Source of the DNA: Chloroflexota bacterium
GTDB taxonomy: Bacteria > Chloroflexota > Dehalococcoidia > Lucifugimonadales > Australimonadaceae
Reading direction: 5' to 3'
Assembly (NCBI GenBank): GCA_026713505.1
Contig: JAPOOH010000213.1
Location: 1-10,432 of the forward strand
Length of the DNA stretch: 10,432 bases
Under the pieces are notes generated by a model. That model made no database searches, had not been told where the DNA came from, and saw nothing but the letters and a program-made list of their open reading frames with translations. Of the stretch, positions 1 through 6,887 are shown in pieces. The translations under genes were made by a program, and so were the position numbers. Position 1 is the stretch's first letter. Every line of letters starts with the position of its first letter.

Positions 1-696
1 AACCGCTTCATGGCCGACGCCTGCTCCCGCTCCGAGGGACGCATGCGCTGGATCGTAGTCCCAGCGCTGCGGGACCTGGACAGAACGATCGAAGAGATGC
101 ACTTCGGCAAGGAGAACGGCGCATGCGGAGTGCTGTTCAAGGGTGTCGAGAAGGACCGCTCGCTGGCAGAACCGTATTTCTTCCCGGTGTACGAGGAGGC
201 CCAGCGGCTGGACCTGCCCATCTGCGTCCACACCGGGCCGGGCTCCCCCGTCCTGACGGAGTTCTTCGACAGCCGCCTGAGCTTCGTGTTCCCCGACGTA
301 CGGCTCCTGCCGGTCATGGCCTTCTACGACCTCGCCTGCAGCAAGATTCCGGAACGATTCCCGGACCTGCGGTGGGGGTTCATAGAGGCCAACTCCTCCT
401 GGATACCGTACCTGGTCCACTTCCTGCACCGGCGCCTGCGCGTTCCCGCCTCGGAGTTCGGGCCATCGTACTTCCAGGAGAACCGGCTCTTCGTGGCGTG
501 CGAGGCGGACGAAGACCTGCCCTACATCCTGCAGTACCTGGGTGAGGAGAACATGATCACCGGCTCCGACTACGGACACGGGGACCAGTCCGCAGAGCCG
601 GAACTGGTCCATCTGCTGCGGGGCCGCGAGGACATCTCGCCGCAGACGCTGGAGAAGGTGCTCTCCCACAACCCTGCCCGCCTCTACGGCTTCTAA
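1..696 (+). CDS. Amidohydrolase family 2 (COG2159) protein, 5'-truncated by window edge
   Basis: This is the C-terminal part of a metal-dependent TIM-barrel hydrolase of the amidohydrolase-2/ACMSD-like superfamily, whose members decarboxylate or hydrolyse aromatic acids and ring-cleavage products in the cytoplasm. The frame is open from base 1; the codons before the first ATG (base 10) read Asn-Arg-Phe and fit the family's usual N-R-[FW]-[ML] segment, so that ATG is internal and the true start lies upstream. Visible family signatures are the barrel His in CVHTG (bases 229-231), a Glu in FIEANSSW (385-387), the metal-ligand Asp in TGSDYGH (568-570) and the terminal NPARLYGF, which is the usual end of these proteins. 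About 231 residues are visible; full-length relatives are generally 330-400. The next gene starts 10 nt after the stop, suggesting a shared transcript. Substrate unknown. Family assignment is firm; decarboxylase versus hydrolase cannot be decided. Confidence 0.9.
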   Translation, partial: NRFMADACSRSEGRMRWIVVPALRDLDRTIEEMHFGKENGACGVLFKGVEKDRSLAEPYFFPVYEEAQRLDLPICVHTGPGSPVLTEFFDSRLSFVFPDVRLLPVMAFYDLACSKIPERFPDLRWGFIEANSSWIPYLVHFLHRRLRVPASEFGPSYFQENRLFVACEADEDLPYILQYLGEENMITGSDYGHGDQSAEPELVHLLRGREDISPQTLEKVLSHNPARLYGF

Positions 697-706
697 CGCA
701 GGGCTC

Positions 707-1597
707 ATGGCCGGACCGAGAACACCGGAGCACCCGTCCCTGTGGGTCAGCCTGCTGGGCGCGACGGTCCGCGTCGTTTCCGGCGCGCGCTACCGGACGC
801 GCGTCATCGAGGCCGGGGCCGGAGACCCGCTCGTCCTGGTCCACGGCGTGGGGAGCAGCGCGGAACTGTTCGGCCGCAACGTCATGCGGCTGGCGAACGA
901 CTTCCACGTCTACGCCATCGACGCGTTGTACCACGGCTACTCGTCGCTCGAACCTTACGACGCCGAGCACCGGGTCGAGCGGCAGGCGGAGGCGGTGCTG
1001 GACTTCATGGACGCGCAGGGCATCGAGTGGGCGCACATCGAGGGCGAGTCCATGGGCGCCGGGATGGCATTCCACATCGGTCTGCATCACCCGGAGCGAT
1101 GCGGAAAGCTGGTGCTGAACTCCGGGTCCTACTACGTCAACTTCAAGCGCGATTTCCCGGACACACCGGAGGGCAACCTGCTCGTGCCCCTCTGCCGCGA
1201 TGCGGTGACGAACTTCAGCCGGGAGACGGTGCGGAAGCGGATGGAGTACCTCGTCGCGAGCCCCGACCACCTCACCGAGGAGCTGGTGGACGTGCAGTAC
1301 CGCATGTACGCAATCCCGGAGATACGCGAGTCCATGGCGAGGGTATACGGCATCTCGGCGCCGAGGCCGCGGCTGATGCACTACGAGGAAGAAGTCGCCG
1401 CCACCCTGAAACCGCCGGTTCTGGTGCTGTGGACCGACCGGAACCGGGGCGCCGGGCCGGAGGTGGGCGAGTACCTCGCGAGCGTGATCCCTGGTGCGCA
1501 GTTCCAGCTCATCACGAACGCCGCTCACTGGCCCCAGTGGGAACAGCCCGAGCAGCACGACGAGGTTGTAGCGGCCTTTCTGAGGTCGCCTCGTTGA
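707..1597 (+). CDS. Alpha/beta-fold hydrolase, meta-cleavage-product-hydrolase-like
   Basis: A 296-residue cytoplasmic alpha/beta hydrolase. The oxyanion-hole strand HGVG lies at residues 46-49, the nucleophile elbow G-E-S-M-G has Ser115, the acid is probably Asp244 in VLWTD, and the catalytic His is His274 in NAAHWPQWEQP. The AHWPQWEQP stretch is typical of MhpC/BphD-type hydrolases that cleave C-C bonds in ring meta-cleavage products, but simple esterases and epoxide-hydrolase-like enzymes share much of it. Length is normal for the family, with a cap domain around residues 140-225. The start is the first ATG after the preceding stop (10-nt gap); its ribosome site is weak (CAGGG at 699-703, only 3 nt from the ATG), so expression may depend on read-through from the upstream amidohydrolase. 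No signal peptide. Coupling to an amidohydrolase-2 gene fits a role in aromatic catabolism, which is inference. Confidence 0.9.
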   Translation: MAGPRTPEHPSLWVSLLGATVRVVSGARYRTRVIEAGAGDPLVLVHGVGSSAELFGRNVMRLANDFHVYAIDALYHGYSSLEPYDAEHRVERQAEAVLDFMDAQGIEWAHIEGESMGAGMAFHIGLHHPERCGKLVLNSGSYYVNFKRDFPDTPEGNLLVPLCRDAVTNFSRETVRKRMEYLVASPDHLTEELVDVQYRMYAIPEIRESMARVYGISAPRPRLMHYEEEVAATLKPPVLVLWTDRNRGAGPEVGEYLASVIPGAQFQLITNAAHWPQWEQPEQHDEVVAAFLRSPR

Positions 1598-1601
1598 TCC
1601 G

Positions 1602-1618
1602 CACGGCAGGCTGCCGTG
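1602..1618. repeat. Perfect inverted repeat, 8-1-8, in the 87-bp intergenic gap
   Basis: CACGGCAG-G-CTGCCGTG is a perfect palindrome beginning 5 nt after the stop of the alpha/beta hydrolase. As RNA it would form a 7-bp stem with a 3-nt loop, but no T-tract follows, so it is a poor intrinsic terminator. Its symmetry and its position about 67 nt ahead of the molybdenum hydroxylase start also allow an operator. A weak -10-like TAGACT lies at 1642-1647, without a convincing -35 box at proper spacing. Confidence 0.5.
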
Positions 1619-1673
1619 TAGCGCAACAAGCCGAGCGCGACTAGACTCGCCTCCGTACCAGCCGATGCATATG

Positions 1674-1679
1674 AAGGAG
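1674..1679 (+). promoter_or_regulatory. Ribosome binding site fixing the molybdenum hydroxylase start
   Basis: AAGGAG sits 5 nt before the ATG at 1685 and is the strongest plus-strand Shine-Dalgarno match in the first 4 kb. It supports this start over any internal one. It also lies inside a tiny frame (ATG at 1665 or 1671) that ends at TGA 1686-1688, overlapping the main ATG as ATGA. Confidence 0.75.
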
Positions 1680-1684
1680 CAGTC

Positions 1685-3994
1685 ATGACAACCTCTCCGG
1701 CGTCAGCATTCACGATCATCGGACGTCCCATCCCCCGCGTGGAGGGAGTCGACAAGGTCAACGGCTCGGCGTCCTACTCGGCTGACGTCATACCACCGGG
1801 GGCGGTCTGGGCGAAGAACGTCCGCAGCCCCTATGCTCACGCGCGCATCGTCTCTATAGACACCTCTCGGGCGCTCGCCATGCCCGGCGTGCTCGCGGTG
1901 GTTACGGCCGCAGACATCCCGAACGGCCGCACGGGCAGGAACATCAAGGACGTGCCCCTGCTCTGCGACGACAAAGTGCGGTTCATCGGGGACAAGGTGG
2001 CCACGGTAGCGGCGGAGAGCCGCGAGACGGCGGCAGCGGCGGCGCAACTGGTGGACGTGGAGTACGAGGAGCTGCCGGCCGTATTCGACCCGGAAGAGGC
2101 GATGCAGGCGGGAGCGCCGCTCCTTCACGAGGAGGCGGCGGGTTACCTGGGGTTCCCCGAGGTGCCGGACGACGTGCCGAACCTCTGCGGCTACGCCCTC
2201 TCGGAGACCGGCGACGTCGAACAGGGGTTCCGGGAAGCGGACGTCGTCGTAGAGCGCCGGTACGTCACCCAGCTGTCGCACCAGGCGTACCTCGAGCCGA
2301 CCGCGTGGCTCGTGGACAGCTCACCCACGCCGGACGAACAGCCCGAGCGCGTGGAAGTGTGGGCGTCCAACAAGGTGCCGTACACGACGCGGAAGGAGCT
2401 CGGCAGGCTGATCGATCGGCCGGAGGAGGACATCCGCCTCAACCAGGTAGTCATCGGCGCGGACTTCGGCAGCAAGAGCGCCACGGGCGACGCCCCGGTC
2501 GGCTACCACCTGTCCCGCATGCTGGGGAGGCCGGTGAAGTTCGTGAACAGCGCCATCGAGGATCTGACCACCGTCTCACCGAAGCACGCCTTCATCGTCC
2601 AGCTTCGGACAGGGCTGAAGCGCGACGGAACGATCGTCGCGCACGACGCCAGGGTCGTCATGAACCGCGGCGCGTACACCGGCCAGAACTCTTCAGCGAA
2701 CGGCCTCCTCGGAGGAGCGCAGCGCGTCGGCAACTTCTACAACATCCCCAATATGCGCATCGAGGCGTTCGCCGCCTACACCAACCGCGTCCCGTGCGGC
2801 TACATGCGGGCCCCCGGCTCGCCGCAGGCGCTCTTCGCCATCGAGGCGCACATGGACGCCATCGCCGCCGAGCTGGGCATCGACCCCATCGAACTGAGGA
2901 AGCGCAACGTCCCCGCCAACGCTCCGACCGGGGCGCCGCACCTGGCCCCGCACGTGCTCGACGAGGCCGGACGCGCCTTCGGGTGGAGCGACCGGACACG
3001 CGCCGGCTCGCGCGAACGAGGGCCCAACAAGCTCGTAGGCCAGGGCGTCGGCATGGCCGACCGGGGGCACGGCGCAGGCCAGGCCTCGTCGTCCATCCGG
3101 GTGAACCCGGACGGCTCCATCACGGCAACAACCTCGCTGCCGGAGAACGGGACAGGCGGCCTCACGGTCGTCGCGGCCATCGTCGCCGAGAGCTTCGGGG
3201 TCCCGCTCGACCGCCTCCGCATCGTCCACTCGGACACCGACGAGTTTCCCATCGACGTGGAGGCGGGAGGCAGCAAGACAACCAACAGCTCCGGCACGGC
3301 GGCGCTGACGGCGTGCGACCAGGTCAAGGAGCAGCTCGCGCCTCTCGCCGCGCAAGCACTTGGAAGCGGGGCTGTCGAGTGGCGTCAGGCCCAGTGGGAT
3401 GAGGAGGGCGCATTGACGCCCGGAGGCTGGGAGTCGGCTGACGGGCGCTTCATGTCGCTGGAGAGCCTCGCGACGGAGCTGGTCCGCGAGGACGAGCCGC
3501 TCGCGACCGCGAAGGTAACGCTGCAGGCCCCGCGCACGCCCGACCCCGGCGTGTGCGTGCAGATGGCGGAGGTGGAGGTGGACAGCGAGACCGGCCAGGT
3601 GACGCTGCAACGCCTCGTCACCGCACAGGACGTGGGAACGATCATCAACGAACTCGGGCACCAGGGGCAGATCAACGGCGCCGTCGTCCAGGGCATCGGC
3701 TACGCATTGATGGAGGAGCTCATCGTCGAAGACGGGCGCGTGACCACGCCCAACTTCGCCGACTATAAGATACCCACGGTGCAGGACATACCTGAGCTCG
3801 TTACCGTGAACGTCCCGGACTACGGCGAGGCCCTCGGTCCGTTCCACGCGAAGTCCATCGGGGAGATACCCACCATCCCGACGGCGGGCGCGATCGCCAA
3901 CGCGGTCGCCGACGCCATCGGCGCGCCCGTCGTCGAATTGCCCCTCACCGCTGAGCGCGTGCTCCAGGCGATAGCGAGGAAGGGCGGCAGTTAG
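1685..3994 (+). CDS. Molybdopterin-binding large subunit, xanthine dehydrogenase/aldehyde oxidase/CoxL superfamily
   Basis: A 769-residue molybdenum hydroxylase catalytic subunit (COG1529). Such subunits bind the Mo-molybdopterin-cytosine cofactor and hydroxylate aldehydes or N-heteroaromatic carbons with water, passing electrons to 2Fe-2S and FAD partners. The order is as expected: alpha/beta hammerhead domain at about residues 20-130, first Mo-cofactor domain from about 150 with GADFGSK (258-264) and RAPGSPQ (375-381), second domain from about 450, and the catalytic glutamate Glu727 in KSIGEIPTIP near the C-terminus. Full normal length. The CSFR active-site loop of aerobic form I CO dehydrogenase is absent (CGYMRAPG instead), so it is not a classical CoxL. 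No small FeS or FAD subunit gene is adjacent: the neighbours are an alpha/beta hydrolase and convergent amidohydrolases. The start is set by AAGGAG 5 nt upstream. Superfamily is certain; substrate unknown. Confidence 0.95.
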   Translation: MTTSPASAFTIIGRPIPRVEGVDKVNGSASYSADVIPPGAVWAKNVRSPYAHARIVSIDTSRALAMPGVLAVVTAADIPNGRTGRNIKDVPLLCDDKVRFIGDKVATVAAESRETAAAAAQLVDVEYEELPAVFDPEEAMQAGAPLLHEEAAGYLGFPEVPDDVPNLCGYALSETGDVEQGFREADVVVERRYVTQLSHQAYLEPTAWLVDSSPTPDEQPERVEVWASNKVPYTTRKELGRLIDRPEEDIRLNQVVIGADFGSKSATGDAPVGYHLSRMLGRPVKFVNSAIEDLTTVSPKHAFIVQLRTGLKRDGTIVAHDARVVMNRGAYTGQNSSANGLLGGAQRVGNFYNIPNMRIEAFAAYTNRVPCGYMRAPGSPQALFAIEAHMDAIAAELGIDPIELRKRNVPANAPTGAPHLAPHVLDEAGRAFGWSDRTRAGSRERGPNKLVGQGVGMADRGHGAGQASSSIRVNPDGSITATTSLPENGTGGLTVVAAIVAESFGVPLDRLRIVHSDTDEFPIDVEAGGSKTTNSSGTAALTACDQVKEQLAPLAAQALGSGAVEWRQAQWDEEGALTPGGWESADGRFMSLESLATELVREDEPLATAKVTLQAPRTPDPGVCVQMAEVEVDSETGQVTLQRLVTAQDVGTIINELGHQGQINGAVVQGIGYALMEELIVEDGRVTTPNFADYKIPTVQDIPELVTVNVPDYGEALGPFHAKSIGEIPTIPTAGAIANAVADAIGAPVVELPLTAERVLQAIARKGGS

Positions 3995-4001
3995 CCGCCC
4001 T
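3981..4001. terminator. GC-rich hairpin between convergent genes, probable bidirectional terminator
   Basis: AGGGCGGC and GCCGCCCT form a perfect 8-bp stem around a 5-nt loop (AGTTA). The loop and the first base of the right arm contain the TAG stop of the molybdenum hydroxylase gene (3992-3994). The hairpin also lies about 33 nt beyond the stop of the convergent minus-strand gene, so it could serve both. No T-run follows on either strand, so it is not a textbook intrinsic terminator. Confidence 0.5.
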
Positions 4002-4033
4002 CCCCGACTGCCCTCGAGCACATCCCGACGACG

Positions 4034-5680
4034 TTAGCCCCGGTAGGCGCTGCTCCGCAGGAGCCGCCCGGGGAGTGCCCCCGTGTGCTCGCCGGCCTCT
4101 ATCAGCACCTCGCCGTTGACGATCGTGCAGGCGACGCCTTCGCTGGGGCGGCGCATCCGCACCGCGTCTCCGGGGTAGTCCGCGACCTCTTCCAGCTCAC
4201 CCGCGCCGATGGTGTCCGGGTCGAACACGGTCAGGTCAGCGGCCAGGCCGGGCCTGATGAGTCCGCGGTCGTGCAGGCCGAAGGCACTCGCCCCCATGAA
4301 CGTCAGCTTCCGCACGGCGTCTTCCAGTGCGAGCGCCTGCTGCTGCCTCACCCAGAACGACAGCAGGAAGGTCGAGAAGTGGCTGTCGCAGCGGCGCGTA
4401 ACGTGCGCCCCGCCGTCGGAGAGTCCGGGCAGCACGAACGGGTCGGCTAGCACCTCCGCCATCGCCGACGTGCTCACGTCGGAGCGGAAGTAGAAGAGCG
4501 TCTTCAGGTCCTCCTCGAGCGCGAGGTCGAGGAATGCGTCGAGCGGGTCCTTGCCGAGTTCCCGCGCGATGTCGCTCACGCTCCGCTCCACGTAGGCGCG
4601 GTGCTCGTCCAGGGCAACCCTGGCCACGTGCAGCAGGTCCCAGCGGACCTGGGAGGAGCCGGGGTTCCGCTTGTCCGGCGCATCGGCGTCGGCCCTGAGT
4701 CCGGCGCGGACCGCAGGGTCCTGGAAGGCCGCGCGCTTCTCCTCAGCCGAACTGCTCATCACGGGAAGCCAGTGCGGGAAACCGTCGAAACTGCCCACGG
4801 TAAGCAGCGTCCAACGCGCCGTATTCTCTATGAATGGCGATACCATCGCGTACATCCGGGCGTCGTTCCGGGTGGTTCCCGCGCGTCCCGCGAGACTGGA
4901 TATCACGGGACGCCCCGTAGCCCGCGCCGTTCGTGAGAGCAGGCCCTCTGACAATTCGATACGCTCCGAGTCCCCGAACTGGATGGAACCGGCCCCGACC
5001 TCCGCCAGCGCTTCCGCTACGGCGAGGAACTCGTCCGGTGGCGCGGCATTCGCCGGCAGCAAACGGTTCTCCAGGTCCATGTGACGCAGGTTTCGCTCCG
5101 AGGACAGGCCTAGTGCACCGGCGCGTATCCCCTCGCGCACTATCTCCTTCATCTGCTCGATCTGCTCCGGGGTCGCGACCGCAGTGTAGGCAGCCTCGCC
5201 CATCACGTGCCGCCGCACCGCCGAGAAGCCGATCAGCGAACCGACATTCACGCCAAGTTCTCGGTCGATGGTCTCCAGGTACTGTGGCACCGACTCCCAC
5301 GACCACTCGACGCCGGCCTGCAAGGACTCGACCGGAATGGCCTCGACGCGCGAGAGCATCGAGACGAGGTCGGCGCGCTCCTCCGGCCGCGCGGGAGCGA
5401 GCCCCAGCGAGCAGTTGCCATTGATGACGGTCGTGGCGCCGTGGTAGCACGCGAACGTGCAGAGCGGGTCCCACAGCACCTGCGCGTCGTAGTGGCAGTG
5501 GTTGTCGACGAAGCCGGGGGAGATCACCTGCCCCTGCACGTCGATGACTCGCTTCGCCGACGGACCGAGCCTCCCGGTCTCCGCGATGCGTCCGTCCACG
5601 ACGGCTACGTCACCTTCGTAGGACGGCCCGCCGGAGCCGTCCACCACTCGGCCATTCTTGAGCAGCAGGTCGTAGGTCAT
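4034..5680 (-). CDS. N-acyl-D-amino-acid deacylase-like amidohydrolase (amidohydrolase family 3, D-aminoacylase type)
   Basis: A 548-residue member of the D-aminoacylase branch of the amidohydrolase superfamily (COG3653), where characterised enzymes release D-amino acids from N-acyl derivatives. The N-terminal beta-sandwich start (LLLKNGRVVDGSG, residues 5-17) is typical, followed by the metal motif H61-C-H63-YDAQ, the GNC segment with Cys90 (a zinc ligand in D-aminoacylase), SDGGAH (421-426, Asp422) and a C-terminal LADLTVFD-like sandwich segment. The usual mid-barrel histidines in THxR- and SHxK-type motifs are not found: those regions read IQFGDSE (233-239) and ISSLAGR (260-266). True D-aminoacylase activity is therefore doubtful, and this looks like a divergent subgroup. 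The frame opens earlier (5767), but the ATG at 5680 has GGAGG 5 nt upstream and begins the conserved domain. It starts one base after the upstream stop, implying translational coupling. Confidence 0.88.
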   Translation of the reverse strand: MTYDLLLKNGRVVDGSGGPSYEGDVAVVDGRIAETGRLGPSAKRVIDVQGQVISPGFVDNHCHYDAQVLWDPLCTFACYHGATTVINGNCSLGLAPARPEERADLVSMLSRVEAIPVESLQAGVEWSWESVPQYLETIDRELGVNVGSLIGFSAVRRHVMGEAAYTAVATPEQIEQMKEIVREGIRAGALGLSSERNLRHMDLENRLLPANAAPPDEFLAVAEALAEVGAGSIQFGDSERIELSEGLLSRTARATGRPVISSLAGRAGTTRNDARMYAMVSPFIENTARWTLLTVGSFDGFPHWLPVMSSSAEEKRAAFQDPAVRAGLRADADAPDKRNPGSSQVRWDLLHVARVALDEHRAYVERSVSDIARELGKDPLDAFLDLALEEDLKTLFYFRSDVSTSAMAEVLADPFVLPGLSDGGAHVTRRCDSHFSTFLLSFWVRQQQALALEDAVRKLTFMGASAFGLHDRGLIRPGLAADLTVFDPDTIGAGELEEVADYPGDAVRMRRPSEGVACTIVNGEVLIEAGEHTGALPGRLLRSSAYRG

Positions 5681-5681
5681 G

Positions 5682-6743
5682 TCATCCTCCCTGGCGAGAT
5701 TCCGGTCCCGGAATGTCGTACAGACGGCAGACGTTGGTGCTGAGTACCTTGGTGCGAGTCTCCGCATCCAGGTGTCCGAGGTGCTCGGCGATCACCTTGC
5801 GCGAATTCGGCCAGGTGGAGTTCGCGTGAGGGTAGTCGTTGGACCACATGCAGGCGTCCCCTCCCCAGCTGGACAGGTACCGGGTGCCGATGGCGTCGTT
5901 GAAGAACGTCGCGTATATCTGGTCGGCCAGGTAGTCGCTCGGCATCTTGTCCGGCGCGGGGCCCGGTTCGTGGTGACGGTGTCTGCCCAGGTAGTAGCCC
6001 CACTGCTGGAGGGCGAAGGGCAACCAGCCTATCTCGTTCTCCACGAGCACGATCTTGAGGTTCGGGAAGCGGTCCAGCGCCTGGTAGAAGATGATGTCGA
6101 AGAGGCTGTTCATCACCTCGGCGATCTTGAGGTTCACACTGGCGCGGTAGTGTTCCGTGCCGCCCTGGCGGCGCTGCATGTAGCCGTGTCCCGTCAGGAT
6201 GTGCAGGCTCACCGGCATCTGCAGGTCCTGCGCGGCGGCCCAGAAGGGGTCGTAGCGGTCCGACGAGAACGGCATGTCCTCGGGTGGGTTCTGCCAGACC
6301 ATGGCCCCGCGCAGTCCCGCGTTGCGACAGCGCTCCAACTCGGCGACGGCGTGGTCGATGTCGTACAACGATATGAGGCCGACCCCGAACAGGCGGTCCG
6401 GGCTCACCGCGCAGTACTCGATCAGCCAGTCGTTGAAGGCTCTGACGCACGCCTCCTGCAGTTGCACGTCCTCTATGCGGAAGAGCGTCATGCCGCGCGT
6501 CGCATAGAGGACTTCGAGGCTGACGCCGTCGACGGCCATCTCCTTGAGCCGTTCGTTCGGGTCCCAGCCGCCGGGCTTGGCCTGGTCTGAGACCGTGTTG
6601 GGGAAGGTTGGCGCCTGGTCGCGCAGCCCTTTGGGCAAGCGGGTCGTCCACAGGTCGCCCGGCTCCATCACATGGGAGTCGGAGGAGATCAGCAGTTCGT
6701 CGACGGCCCCTTCCGTACCTGCGCTCGGGATTGTGGTGGTCAT
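5682..6743 (-). CDS. Amidohydrolase family 2 (COG2159) metal-dependent hydrolase
   Basis: A complete 353-residue TIM-barrel enzyme of the ACMSD/gamma-resorcylate decarboxylase-like family. Metal-site elements are visible in order: SDSHVME (Asp22, His24), the barrel His181 in SLHIL, Glu235 in VENEIGW, and Asp303 in SNDYPHANS with His306. C-terminal NVCRLYDIP matches the family's N-x-x-R-[LV]-Y ending. Relatives act on aromatic carboxylic acids or ring-cleavage products, or hydrolyse amides. The ATG at 6743 is chosen over the upstream in-frame ATG at 6818 because GAGGAGG stands 7 nt before it and the extra 25 residues are Arg/Gly-rich and unlike the family. It is first in a two-gene minus-strand unit with the deacylase-like gene and is divergent from the Rieske operon, with which it shares a 230-bp regulatory region. 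It differs from the other COG2159 protein (1-696) around the metal site, so it is not a recent duplicate. Substrate unknown. Confidence 0.93.
   Translation of the reverse strand: MTTTIPSAGTEGAVDELLISSDSHVMEPGDLWTTRLPKGLRDQAPTFPNTVSDQAKPGGWDPNERLKEMAVDGVSLEVLYATRGMTLFRIEDVQLQEACVRAFNDWLIEYCAVSPDRLFGVGLISLYDIDHAVAELERCRNAGLRGAMVWQNPPEDMPFSSDRYDPFWAAAQDLQMPVSLHILTGHGYMQRRQGGTEHYRASVNLKIAEVMNSLFDIIFYQALDRFPNLKIVLVENEIGWLPFALQQWGYYLGRHRHHEPGPAPDKMPSDYLADQIYATFFNDAIGTRYLSSWGGDACMWSNDYPHANSTWPNSRKVIAEHLGHLDAETRTKVLSTNVCRLYDIPGPESRQGG
5686..5690 (-). promoter_or_regulatory. Ribosome binding site deciding the deacylase-like start
   Basis: On the minus strand GGAGG is followed by ATGAC and then the ATG at 5680. 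The site lies within the last codons of the upstream amidohydrolase gene, whose TGA stop occupies 5684-5682, leaving one base before the ATG. It supports 5680 rather than the farther ATG at 5767, which would overlap the upstream gene by 86 nt. Confidence 0.8.
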
Positions 6744-6750
6744 CGCCGTT

Positions 6751-6757
6751 CCTCCTC
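6751..6757 (-). promoter_or_regulatory. Ribosome binding site deciding the amidohydrolase start
   Basis: GAGGAGG on the minus strand lies 7 nt before the ATG at 6743, a near-perfect Shine-Dalgarno match. It settles the start of the 353-residue amidohydrolase against the in-frame ATG at 6818. Confidence 0.85.
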
Positions 6758-6816
6758 GCATTCCGGGTCGCCCGGCTCTCAGCGGAAGGGAACAGGGGCC
6801 GGAGCGTTCTGCCGGC

Positions 6817-6845
6817 ACTTAACCACCGCGCCGAACGGCTGTCAA
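6817..6845 (-). promoter_or_regulatory. Candidate promoter for the amidohydrolase/deacylase pair
   Basis: Read on the minus strand, a consensus -35 TTGACA (6845-6840) is followed after 17 nt by TTAAGT (6822-6817), a 3-of-6 match to TATAAT. It points toward the ATG at 6743 and would give a leader of roughly 60-65 nt. The -35 is perfect but the -10 is weak, so this is tentative. Confidence 0.4.
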
Positions 6846-6874
6846 ATGAAACAGACGCATCGTCCGCCTGCGGT

Positions 6875-6887
6875 CGATTGACAATCG
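6875..6887. promoter_or_regulatory. Candidate operator: perfect palindrome over the -35 box
   Basis: CGATTG-A-CAATCG is a perfect 6-1-6 inverted repeat, with one further matching pair outside it (G6873/C6889). It completely covers the TTGACA -35 element at 6878-6883 of the Rieske-side promoter. Binding of a dimeric regulator here would be expected to block that promoter. No regulator gene is present in the window, so the protein involved is unknown. Confidence 0.5.

Noticed and set aside
10..12. ATG at base 10 as the true start of the first amidohydrolase
   Set aside because: The frame is open to base 1 with family-like residues before it, and the protein would lack the N-terminal metal motif.
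1685..3994. Aerobic CO dehydrogenase large subunit (CoxL, form I)
   Set aside because: The diagnostic CSFR-type loop is absent and no CoxS/CoxM genes adjoin; only the superfamily can be named.
2693..4021. A 442-codon open frame on the minus strand
   Set aside because: It lies wholly across the molybdenum hydroxylase gene, is rich in Arg/Gly/Val/His as expected of antisense G+C-rich DNA, and shows no family motif; the plus-strand gene has clear catalytic signatures.
5681..5767. Longer N-terminus for the deacylase-like protein from ATG 5767
   Set aside because: It would overlap the upstream amidohydrolase, and the strong GGAGG plus the conserved domain begin at ATG 5680.
6744..6818. Longer N-terminus for the amidohydrolase from ATG 6818
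   Set aside because: The GAGGAGG site lies inside this stretch and fits ATG 6743; the extra residues are not family-like.
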